DNA from: OMOG01 sp041485845
Lineage (GTDB): Bacteria > Acidobacteriota > Terriglobia > Bryobacterales > Bryobacteraceae
Assembly: GCA_041485845.1 (NCBI GenBank)
Contig: JBGPKH010000510.1
Location: 1-6,810 of the forward strand
Direction of reading: 5' to 3'
Length of the DNA: 6,810 nt
Of the stretch, positions 1 through 6,184 are shown piece after piece (positions within the stretch are counted from its first letter, which is position 1; each line of letters opens with the position of its first letter). The translations under genes were made by a program, and so were the position numbers. Under the pieces are notes generated by a model, which ran no database searches, was not told where the DNA came from, and was given only the letters and a program-made list of their open reading frames with translations.

Positions 1-1027
1 GGGCGCCGCCGCGGCTGACGAGGTCGATGAGCATGAGCAGCAGTTCGCGGTCGGTGTGATAGTCGGTGACCGTCTCCATGCGGTTGTATCCGTACGACGC
101 GCCCATGCCGCGGCTTTCCTCCCACGGATGGTTGCCGCTCTGCATGCCCGAGGTGTACTCGGTGGTGTAGTAGCCGCCGTGCTTGTGGCGCGTGTCTTTG
201 CCCCAACGGTCGTCGATGACCACTTCATCCTTGACCGGCGACTCGTTGAACAGCCACGCCAGCAGTTCGGGCGATCGCCACTCTTCGCTGGTCGCCTCCC
301 ACTCGCCGTCGGAGAAGATGATGCTCGGCTTGGCGTGTGTGACGACGTCCTTGAACTGCGGCATCATGTGCTCGGCGATGTAGCGTTTGCGGTCGGAGAG
401 GTATAGCGGGTTGTACCATTCGTAGAGCGAATAGTAGATTCCCATGTGGAGGCCCTTGCGGCGTCCGGCCAGCATGAGGTCCAGCAGGAGGTCGCGCTTG
501 GGACCGATATCCACGGCATTCCACGGCCGGCCCCACGTGCGGTTGGCCTCGGCGCTGCCCCACAACGTAAAGCCCTCGTGATGTTTCGAGGTGAGCGCGA
601 CGTACTTCGCGCCGGAGCGCACGAACACGTCGGCCCAGTGGTCGGGATCGTAGAGCTCCGCGCGGAACATGGGGGCGAAATCGAAGTAGGGGAACTCGGC
701 GCCGTAGACGCGCTGGTGGAACTTCCAGGTGAGCGCGCCGTGGCCGGTGGGGCCCGCGGCCTTCTTGCCGTTGGTCAGTGAGTTCCAATACCACTCGGCG
801 TAAGGGTTCTCGTCCTTCACGTTCACCGCCGCGTAGGCGGGCACCGAGTACACGCCCCAGTGGATGAAGATGCCGAACTTGGCGTCGGTATACCAGGTGG
901 GCGAGGGGCGGCGGTCCAGCGATTCCCAGTTGGCTTGGTAGCGCGTTTCGGCCGCGGAAAGGCGGTTCGCGGCCAGCGCCAGGGGAGCGGCCGCGCAGGT
1001 TCGGAGCAGGTCTCGGCGTCTCATCAT
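1..1027 (-). CDS. GH29 alpha-L-fucosidase, Tat-exported, C-terminus cut by window edge
   Basis: Reading down from 1027, the frame is open for 342 codons to the window edge, so it has no stop here. The product is a retaining GH29 alpha-L-fucosidase removing terminal fucose from glycans. Residues 3-10 (RRRDLLRT) followed by an Ala/Leu-rich stretch to about 26 form a Tat-type signal, implying periplasmic action. Family landmarks follow in order: KFGIFIHWGVYS (50-61), SKHHEGFTLW (147-156), HMGIYYS (194-200) and FSDGEW (238-243), in which D240 is the expected nucleophile. E290 (TTEY) is a plausible acid/base, though that residue is poorly conserved in the family. A WE...YGYN segment (302-315) follows. 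GH29 proteins are usually 430-500 residues, so roughly the last quarter is missing, only because of the edge. Two tandem ATGs (1027, 1024) are possible starts; neither has a good Shine-Dalgarno. It lies divergent to the gene at 1247. Confidence 0.93.
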   Translation of the reverse strand, partial: MMRRRDLLRTCAAAPLALAANRLSAAETRYQANWESLDRRPSPTWYTDAKFGIFIHWGVYSVPAYAAVNVKDENPYAEWYWNSLTNGKKAAGPTGHGALTWKFHQRVYGAEFPYFDFAPMFRAELYDPDHWADVFVRSGAKYVALTSKHHEGFTLWGSAEANRTWGRPWNAVDIGPKRDLLLDLMLAGRRKGLHMGIYYSLYEWYNPLYLSDRKRYIAEHMMPQFKDVVTHAKPSIIFSDGEWEATSEEWRSPELLAWLFNESPVKDEVVIDDRWGKDTRHKHGGYYTTEYTSGMQSGNHPWEESRGMGASYGYNRMETVTDYHTDRELLLMLIDLVSRGGA

Positions 1028-1246
1028 CGTCAAGCATAACAAGCTGGAACCACCGCAAGAAGCTGTGAGAGAACCCCCGCTCACCTCGCCCGCCTCACAC
1101 CTTCCAATGGTGCGGTTTCGGCCGCCGGCGCTGGCCGAAATCCACCAGCGCGGTGCACCAGAGCCACCACGGCGCGGCGTCACGGCTGAATTTCCAGAAA
1201 CTTAGCTCTGGCAAACGGCGTGCTTGATGGGAGCGCGGAGGACGTC
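1028..1246. other. Divergent intergenic region between GH29 and the WxxGxW gene
   Basis: This 219-bp stretch separates two divergently oriented starts and should hold promoters for both. I see no convincing sigma70-type -35/-10 pair in either direction. It contains a GC-rich inverted repeat (1114-1142) and a weak 5-bp stem (1194-1198 with 1207-1211). A clear Shine-Dalgarno GGAGGA at 1237-1242 serves the plus-strand gene. No small ORF with gene-like features was found. Confidence 0.6.
1114..1142. repeat. Inverted repeat, possible operator or hairpin
   Basis: TTTCGGCC at 1116-1123 is the exact complement of GGCCGAAA at 1133-1140, with a 9-nt loop that is itself GC-rich. The stem can be extended by a G.T and a G-C pair at 1115/1141 and 1114/1142. 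No T-run follows on either strand, so an intrinsic terminator is unlikely. Its place between divergent genes fits an operator, but this is only inference. Confidence 0.4.
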
Positions 1247-1567
1247 ATGAAAAGCAAATTGCTGGCACTTCTTTTTCTGGCGGGGAGCACCATGTTCGCG
1301 GGGCCTCGCGTGTTCGTGGGAGTCGGATTCGGCTACGCGCCGGCGCCGGTCCCTTACTACGTAGCGCCGCCGCGCGCGCCCGTCGTCGCCTATGCTCCGC
1401 CGAGTCCCGGCTATGGATACACGTGGGTGAACGGCTATTGGTATCCCGCGGGACCGCGCTGGGGGTGGCGTCCCGGCTACTGGGCGCGTCCGCCGTATGC
1501 CCGCGCGTACTGGGTTGCGCCGCGCTACCGCGGCAACCGTTACTACGGCGGCTACTGGCGCCGCTAG
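1247..1567 (+). CDS. Small secreted Tyr/Trp/Gly-rich protein with WxxGxW motifs
   Basis: This 106-residue protein begins with a Sec signal (MKSKLLALLFLAGSTMFA, likely cut after A18). A Pro/Ala/Tyr-rich segment follows (29-55), then WVNGYW (60-65), WRPGYW (74-79), a tyrosine/arginine-rich stretch and a terminal GGYWRR. These match the WxxGxW/YxWxxGxW repeat type found in small exported proteins of Proteobacteria and Acidobacteria, whose biochemical role is not established; surface or envelope structural roles are usually guessed. ATG 1247 is chosen over an in-frame GTG at 1220 because GGAGGA (1237-1242) lies 4 nt before it and the signal peptide starts there. The mature protein has no cysteine and many aromatics. 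The gene converges on the DUF1080 gene with a 41-nt gap (1568-1608) and looks monocistronic. Confidence 0.88.
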   Translation: MKSKLLALLFLAGSTMFAGPRVFVGVGFGYAPAPVPYYVAPPRAPVVAYAPPSPGYGYTWVNGYWYPAGPRWGWRPGYWARPPYARAYWVAPRYRGNRYYGGYWRR

Positions 1568-1608
1568 CTGCTCAGCATGCCGGTCCCGAGGAACTGGCTC
1601 GCAACGAC

Positions 1609-2277
1609 TTACGGTTTTGCATCCCCCGATGTCGAAATGAGCCGGTACTCCAGCTTCCGCAGCTTCGCGGTCGTCGAATACGACGCGATCCCAAAGGGCT
1701 TGGACAACTCGATCTCACCGGGACGCAAGTCGATCTCGCGATTTCCAATGTGCGCATCGATCACCGGTTCGTCATCGATCCACGCCTGAATGCGATCGAC
1801 GGTCACCCGCAGCCGCAGCGCGTACCATCGCCCTGACTCAAAGTTGAGCCCGATCGATGTCTCGTTCTCCGAAGCGTCCATGCTGTCCAGGCTGGAAAGC
1901 CCCACGATCGTACCGCCCCAACCACCGTTGATCCAGGAGCAGTACGAATCGTTCACCGGAAAAGTTATGCCCGCGAAGAAATCATAACCGTCGACCCGCA
2001 TGGCCTCGAGGCGGACTTCGTAGTTGGACTTCGGAAACGAGCTCGTCCACGTGATTCCCGTCATCGCGCCATTCCCGAGAATGATCGCGCCGCCCTCCAC
2101 GCGAACCTTGCCGCGCCCGGAAAATGGAGTTTCCTTCCATCCCTTCAAGGAGGCGCCGTCGAACAGCGGCTTCCAGCCCGCTGGCGTAGCCGGCTGCGCC
2201 TCCGTCAACGAGGATGCCGGCATCATCGAGGCCAGGATCGCGACGCGAATTGCGCCTTCAATAGAGAGTGAACGCAT
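1609..2277 (-). CDS. Exported DUF1080 (3-keto-disaccharide hydrolase-like) protein
   Basis: This 222-residue protein has the DUF1080/PF06439 fold, a concanavalin-like beta sandwich related to GH16 and LamG domains; the Pfam name comes from members that hydrolyse 3-keto-glycosides. The hallmark GWKPLFDGASLKGW (34-47) opens the domain. It continues with strands such as SNYEVRLEAMR (84-94), an aromatic core FFAGITF (100-106), SWINGGWGG (114-122), and closes at GIASYSTTAKLRKLEYR (196-212). Residues 1-28 form a plausible signal peptide. The start at 2277 overlaps the upstream dehydrogenase by 20 nt, with GGGGA 8 nt before it. Later Met codons (18, 19) would destroy the signal, and longer upstream reading only retraces the dehydrogenase gene. 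It is last in the operon. Substrate is not determinable; many family members are simple carbohydrate-binding or sugar-processing modules, so hydrolase activity is inferred. Confidence 0.88.
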   Translation of the reverse strand: MRSLSIEGAIRVAILASMMPASSLTEAQPATPAGWKPLFDGASLKGWKETPFSGRGKVRVEGGAIILGNGAMTGITWTSSFPKSNYEVRLEAMRVDGYDFFAGITFPVNDSYCSWINGGWGGTIVGLSSLDSMDASENETSIGLNFESGRWYALRLRVTVDRIQAWIDDEPVIDAHIGNREIDLRPGEIELSKPFGIASYSTTAKLRKLEYRLISTSGDAKP

Positions 2278-3934
2278 ACAGCATGTCCCCGGCGGCCGCC
2301 AGAATGTATTGATGCCCGTCGAGCATGTACGTCTCGGGCGCGTTTGAGACCTGGCCAATATGGCTATGCCACAGCGGCTTGCCATTCGCGGGGTCGTGCG
2401 CCACCAGGTTGCCGCTCGGGTCGCCGCCGAAGAGCAACTTTCCCGCGGTAGTCAGCAAACCCGCGCCTCCGCCGACACCCGCCGTTCCGGAATATTTGTG
2501 CCTCCATGCGATCTTGCCGGTTTTGTAATCGATGGCCGTGAGATAACTGCCGAGCGAGCCGACGCCCTGCTCCTCCTTGCCACCCAAACCCATCGCGCCG
2601 CGCGGATCGGTTTCCGTCAGATAGTACATCGCGTAGCTGTCGTGCTGCGGAACATAAAAAAGGCCCGTGTCGGGCGAAAAGCTGGGAGGCGGCCAATTCG
2701 TCGTGCCGCCGTTGCTGGGGGAAACCAACGCTCCCGCGATGTCGTAGTCCTTGGCGGGATTGCGAACCGGCTGGCCCTTTTCGTTCAAGCCCTTCGCCCA
2801 ATTTACCGCGTTCGAGAACGCTCCCGATGCCAGGCGCTCACCGGTGAGCCGGTCGAGCGTGAAGTAGTAGCCATTACGGCTGGCAGTCAACACCAGCTTG
2901 CGGGGCTTGCCGTTGAACTCCGCGTCGACCAGGACCGGCGTCTGCGCGGAATCCCAATCGTGCGTGTCGTGCGGCGACGTTTGGTAGTACCAGACCATCT
3001 TGCCCGTATCCACATTGATCGCGACGATCGAACAGGTGAACAGGTTGTCGCCCTCACCGCGGGTTTGCGAGGTGTACGCGGGCGTTGGATTGCCAGTTCC
3101 GGTGATGTAGAGATGCGTCTCGGGATCGTATGAGCCCGGGATCCATACCTGGCCTCCGCCGTGCCTGGCCGCGTCGAGACTCGCCCATGTCTCCAGTCCG
3201 GGGTCTCCCTTCTTCATCGGCACCGCGTACCAGACCCACTGGCGGTCGCCGGTTTCGGGGTCGAACGACTGCAGCAGTCCCGGTTCGTCCAGATCGTCGC
3301 CAGTCCCTACCAGCACGTGGTTGCCGACTACCACCGGCGCCATGGTCGAAAAGTATTGTTCGTTGAAACTGGCAATTTCTTTGTGCCACCGCTCCTTGCC
3401 GGTTCGCGCGTCCAGACACACCAGGTAATCGTCGGGAGTCTCCATATACAGCCAGTTGCCCCACATGCCGAGCCCGCGATTGCCGATATGTGTGCCGCCC
3501 TTCGTCTTCCAGAAGTAATGCCATAGTTCCCGGCCGTCGATCGCATCGATGGCCCAGGCATTATCGGGAGTCGACACGTAAAGTATCCCGTTCACTTGCA
3601 GGATGGAACCCTTGATGTTCGTCCCGCCGCCGAATCCCCCGGAGCCCACGTCCGCCGTGCCCTCGCCGCCGGCGATCACCGGAGCCGCACCGCCTCCAAA
3701 GCGCCCGCCGCCCCTTCCGCCCGCGCCGGCCGTTAATCTCGACGTCCAGGCCAGCGTCAGGTTCTTGACGTTGGATTGATTGATTTGCGTGAGCTTGCTG
3801 TAGCGTTTGCCGGAATAGTCGCCCGAGTAAGTGGGCCAGTCGTTCGCCAGCGGCTTCAGGATGTCCGCGGACTTCAGGCCCTGCGCCGCTGCGATCGCGG
3901 GCAATAGCGAGATGGTAATGAGCAGTTTCTTCAT
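2258..3934 (-). CDS. Periplasmic PQQ-dependent dehydrogenase (quinoprotein)
   Basis: This 558-residue protein has a Sec signal (1-17) and an eight-bladed quinoprotein propeller. The N-terminal signature DWPTYSGDYSGKRYS (32-46) leads into repeated blade ends of the type LDARTGKERW (174-183), FDPETGDRQW (224-233) and INVDTGKMVW (306-315). By alignment from memory with methanol dehydrogenase, W264 fits the PQQ-stacking Trp, N282 a Ca ligand, D328 in HDWDSA (325-330) the catalytic Asp, and R353 the active-site Arg. D214 sits where a Glu Ca ligand is usual. A330, two residues after the catalytic Asp, argues against a lanthanide enzyme. There is no CxxCH, so electrons must leave through another protein, presumably the cytochrome encoded 4 nt upstream. 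A glycine-rich insert occupies about 70-105, and the usual vicinal Cys-Cys is absent. Substrate (alcohol, sugar or glycoside) is open. The start is coupled to the cytochrome stop. Confidence 0.92.
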   Translation of the reverse strand: MKKLLITISLLPAIAAAQGLKSADILKPLANDWPTYSGDYSGKRYSKLTQINQSNVKNLTLAWTSRLTAGAGGRGGGRFGGGAAPVIAGGEGTADVGSGGFGGGTNIKGSILQVNGILYVSTPDNAWAIDAIDGRELWHYFWKTKGGTHIGNRGLGMWGNWLYMETPDDYLVCLDARTGKERWHKEIASFNEQYFSTMAPVVVGNHVLVGTGDDLDEPGLLQSFDPETGDRQWVWYAVPMKKGDPGLETWASLDAARHGGGQVWIPGSYDPETHLYITGTGNPTPAYTSQTRGEGDNLFTCSIVAINVDTGKMVWYYQTSPHDTHDWDSAQTPVLVDAEFNGKPRKLVLTASRNGYYFTLDRLTGERLASGAFSNAVNWAKGLNEKGQPVRNPAKDYDIAGALVSPSNGGTTNWPPPSFSPDTGLFYVPQHDSYAMYYLTETDPRGAMGLGGKEEQGVGSLGSYLTAIDYKTGKIAWRHKYSGTAGVGGGAGLLTTAGKLLFGGDPSGNLVAHDPANGKPLWHSHIGQVSNAPETYMLDGHQYILAAAGDMLYAFTLY

Positions 3935-3938
3935 GTTC

Positions 3939-4802
3939 TTATTTCAAGGTCGCCAGATAAGCAGTCAGGTTGTGGATGTCCTTGTCGGTGTAAGCCGGCA
4001 GCAGTTGCCGATGGGGTTCTAAGGGATCGTGAACCTCCACCTTCGGAGTGTCGCCATTGCGCCGGAAGCTGTGAATGGCGCCGTCGGCTTCCGTCAGCGC
4101 TAGCATGAAGTCGTCGAGGCGGAGCAGGCGGCCTTCGAGTTTCTGTCCGGAAGCCAGCGTTACGGTGACAGTGGCGGGTGGGACGTTCGTCGGCGGGGCC
4201 TGGCCTCCGAATCGGCCGCCGCCGCCCGGCGCCAGCCAGGTCTGCTGCAGCGTCTTGGGGTCGGTGAATTTCGCTCCGAAGCCCTTGAGATCGCCACTCA
4301 CCGAATGGCATCCGGCGCACTTGGCCTGGAAGTATTGCTCGCCGGCCTTAGCGTCGCCCACCAGGATGCTGGGAGGCCGGTTCCGCGCGGCGTCACGCCC
4401 GTTGACGCGAAAGCTGTGCAGGAAGGTGGCGATGTCCGAAATCTGCGCGGCCGTCAGATCGAGCTTCGGCATGCCGGCATCGGAACGGCCATTCTGCACG
4501 ACAGGCGCGATCACCTCGCCCTTTTGGTCGTTGAGCACGAGTTGCGAGCGGATCAGGTTCGGTCCGCCCTCCCCGCCCCGCGCGTCGGAGCCATGGCAGA
4601 ATGCGCAATTCACGCCATAAATCGCCTTGCCGCGATCGACGACGGCGGGATCGGCCGGCGGACGATCGGGATAAGCGCCTCCACCTCCACCTCCGCGCCC
4701 GCGGCCCCCGGGCGCGCCGGGAGAAGTCTGTGCGGGCGGCTGCGCCCAGCTCCCGGCTATAGTGATTGCAGACAGCATAGCTATTGCTACGACCCTTTTC
4801 AT
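3939..4802 (-). CDS. Periplasmic cytochrome c with two CxxCH sites
   Basis: This 287-residue protein has a Sec signal (1-20, MKRVVAIAMLSAITIAGSWA), a Pro/Gly/Arg-rich linker (22-50), and two haem-binding motifs, CAFCH (66-70) and CAGCH (162-166). The first domain is a normal class I cytochrome with likely axial M111 (GMPKLDLT). In the second, a Gly-rich loop (193-200) and a beta-rich segment (211-256, with ASGQKLEGRLLRLDDF) separate the haem motif from the terminal helix, as in the Planctomycete/Verrucomicrobium-type haem-binding domain. The usual SLMP-type Met is not seen; QLLP stands there, with H258 and H264 nearby. The start at 4802 is preceded by GGGGAG; a longer reading from 4874 would run into the upstream gene. 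It ends 4 nt before the PQQ dehydrogenase start, so it is the probable electron acceptor of that enzyme. Confidence 0.92.
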   Translation of the reverse strand: MKRVVAIAMLSAITIAGSWAQPPAQTSPGAPGGRGRGGGGGGAYPDRPPADPAVVDRGKAIYGVNCAFCHGSDARGGEGGPNLIRSQLVLNDQKGEVIAPVVQNGRSDAGMPKLDLTAAQISDIATFLHSFRVNGRDAARNRPPSILVGDAKAGEQYFQAKCAGCHSVSGDLKGFGAKFTDPKTLQQTWLAPGGGGRFGGQAPPTNVPPATVTVTLASGQKLEGRLLRLDDFMLALTEADGAIHSFRRNGDTPKVEVHDPLEPHRQLLPAYTDKDIHNLTAYLATLK

Positions 4803-4840
4803 ACCACTCCCCTCGCTAATCCCGGCTCCGACAGCGTTTC

Positions 4841-5905
4841 TTATGCGAGCGCGTCTTTGCAAAACTGGACGCACTTCTTGACTTCGGTCAGCACATCAGA
4901 CCCTTCCGGCGTATTGTACTCGTACTCGATGCTGCCCGGGAACTTGTACTTCTGCTTCTTCATCAACTGCAGAATCTCCCTCAGCGGAGTTTCGCCCTGC
5001 CCCCACGGCATGTTCGGCCCGCCACCGCCCGGACCGCTGTTTTCGGCAGCGCTGTTCGGGCCCTTGCGGTCTTTCAGGTGCAGGCTCGCAATCCGCTCGT
5101 GGTACTTCTCGATTACCGGGACCGGAGACTTCCCGTTCACGCCAAAGTAGTGGCCTGCGTCCAGGTTGAGCGCCGTGTACTTCGATCCCCCCAGCGCCTT
5201 ATCGAAACCGGAGTCGCCGCCCTGCCCGTGGGTGTGGAAGGCGATGCGCAGCTTCCGCTTCGCCGCATACTCTCCCACGCGCTGCAGCAAGGCGTCGTCG
5301 GTCGGCAGTTCCATGGTGATGTGGTTGGCGCCCAGCGTCTCCCCCACGTTCCATATGTACTCGTATTCCTCATCGGACATGGACATCGTGGGCGGCAGCT
5401 TGAAGGCGTAGATCTTGACACCCGCGTCCTCGTACATCTTCCGGAAGGCTTTGTACTTGTCCATGGAGACGGACAGGCGCCAGTCCTTCATTTCCGCGGC
5501 GGCCTTCTGCATCGCCGCCTGCTGCTCCGGCGTCATCGGGGCCCGGCCGCCGCCCCGCCCGCGACCCTGTCCACCGGGCCCACCCAATCCCGGCGCACCG
5601 CCCGGTCCGCGACCCTGACCTCCGCCCGGCCCTCCCGGTCCACGGCCCCCGAACCCGCGTCCACCCTGAGCAGGTGAGCCGGCATAGCTCTCGGCCACGT
5701 TGCTCATCAACTCGATCGCGCTGATCCCGCAATCCAGGCAATACTTAAGAGTCTCTTCCGCGCTCCCCGGCAGTGCGCGGAAGCTGTAGGTGATGGCGCC
5801 GATCTGAACTCCCCCGAAAACCGAGTTCGGCTTCGCCGCCATCAGCCTGGCCGCAGTCCCTGCGGCCAGCGCAATTTTTCCGATATCCCGTCTCGTATAG
5901 AACAT
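4841..5905 (-). CDS. Tat-exported sugar isomerase/epimerase-like TIM-barrel protein
   Basis: This 354-residue protein belongs to the xylose isomerase-like TIM-barrel superfamily (AP endonuclease 2 type, PF01261). A Tat signal (TRRDIGKIALAAG, 4-16) indicates export as a folded protein. Barrel landmarks: IGAITYSFR (35-43), CGISAIELM (59-67), AFKLPPT (167-173), HITMELPTDD (195-204), IAFHTHGQGG (221-230), LNLDAGHYFG (246-255), ASLHLKDRK (273-281) and GSIEYEY (324-330). E199, D249, H276 and E327 are reasonable metal or catalytic residues by family analogy. Residues about 76-121 are an almost pure Gly/Arg/Pro insert, followed by a helix (125-140), which makes the protein longer than usual (260-300). 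The start has an excellent TAAGGAG (5911-5917) 5 nt upstream. As first intact gene of the operon, 38 nt before the cytochrome, it probably acts on a non-phosphorylated periplasmic sugar, so the common 'sugar phosphate isomerase' label is likely misleading. Confidence 0.92.
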   Translation of the reverse strand: MFYTRRDIGKIALAAGTAARLMAAKPNSVFGGVQIGAITYSFRALPGSAEETLKYCLDCGISAIELMSNVAESYAGSPAQGGRGFGGRGPGGPGGGQGRGPGGAPGLGGPGGQGRGRGGGRAPMTPEQQAAMQKAAAEMKDWRLSVSMDKYKAFRKMYEDAGVKIYAFKLPPTMSMSDEEYEYIWNVGETLGANHITMELPTDDALLQRVGEYAAKRKLRIAFHTHGQGGDSGFDKALGGSKYTALNLDAGHYFGVNGKSPVPVIEKYHERIASLHLKDRKGPNSAAENSGPGGGGPNMPWGQGETPLREILQLMKKQKYKFPGSIEYEYNTPEGSDVLTEVKKCVQFCKDALA

Positions 5906-5922
5906 GCGATCTCCTTAGATAG

Positions 5923-5937
5923 CTCGGGATCTCCGAG
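5923..5937 (-). promoter_or_regulatory. Small hairpin and repeated GGAGATC in the operon leader
   Basis: CTCGG (5923-5927) pairs with CCGAG (5933-5937) around a 5-nt loop. The 7-mer GATCTCC occurs at 5908-5914 and again at 5928-5934, 20 bp apart. On the minus strand this reads GGAGATC, so the nearer copy is part of the real Shine-Dalgarno and the farther one is a decoy-like copy inside the hairpin. The stem is short and may have no function. Confidence 0.3.
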
Positions 5938-5981
5938 GCGCCTGCGGCCGTCCCCCTTTCGAGCGGCCCACCCGCAACAAC

Positions 5982-6184
5982 CTACAGCTTAACCTCCAAC
6001 CCTTTTCGATAGGCCGGCTTGATCCACTTGGTGGCATCTTTGCTACTGCTGAACTCCATCTTAGCGTTATCCCACATCGGCCTGCCTTCATCGTGCGTGG
6101 CCACCGCCCCCAGCACGAGCCACTCCGTGTAAGGCCCGGCCACGCTAAAGTTCGAGCAGGCGGGTGAGCCGCCCTTGCAGGCGC
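5982..6184 (-). pseudogene. Gfo/Idh/MocA oxidoreductase, C-terminal remnant
   Basis: The last 66 codons before the TAG at 5982-5984 read like the C-terminal end of a Gfo/Idh/MocA-family oxidoreductase of the Planctomycete/Acidobacteria type: ACKGGSPACSNF, then VAGPYTEWLVLGAVA, WDNAKMEF and a final KPAYRKGLEV. These enzymes (about 430-450 residues) are NAD(P)-dependent sugar oxidoreductases, many acting at C3 of glycosides. Upstream of about 6184 the frame stays open but becomes Arg/Pro/Ser-rich with no family resemblance, and the Rossmann domain is absent, so more than four fifths of the gene is gone. It is co-directional with the operon, 76 nt upstream of the isomerase start, suggesting it was once the first operon gene. 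A functional short protein is unlikely. Confidence 0.75.

Noticed and set aside
225..1058. 277-residue minus-strand reading frame over the GH29 gene
   Set aside because: It is Arg/Pro-rich with no family motifs, while the other minus frame at the same place gives a clear GH29 enzyme lacking a stop only because of the window edge.
1220..1246. GTG start giving a 9-residue longer WxxGxW protein
   Set aside because: It would place the Shine-Dalgarno inside the coding region and put charged residues before the signal peptide.
1568..1608. Bidirectional terminator between the convergent genes
   Set aside because: Only a poor 5- to 6-bp stem (GCCGGT...ACTGGC) without a T-run is visible.
2360..3133. 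257-residue plus-strand frame
   Set aside because: It lies antisense to the PQQ dehydrogenase, is Arg/Ala/Val-rich and motif-free, and has no ribosome-binding site; typical of high-GC antisense frames.
2258..3934. Lanthanide-dependent (XoxF-type) dehydrogenase
   Set aside because: The position two residues after the catalytic Asp is Ala (A330), not the extra Asp expected of lanthanide enzymes.
4305..5150. 281-residue plus-strand frame
   Set aside because: It is antisense to the cytochrome and isomerase genes and crosses their intergenic gap; no recognisable domain.
5078..5677. 199-residue plus-strand frame
   Set aside because: It mirrors the isomerase gene including its Gly-rich insert, which yields low-complexity sequence on both strands.
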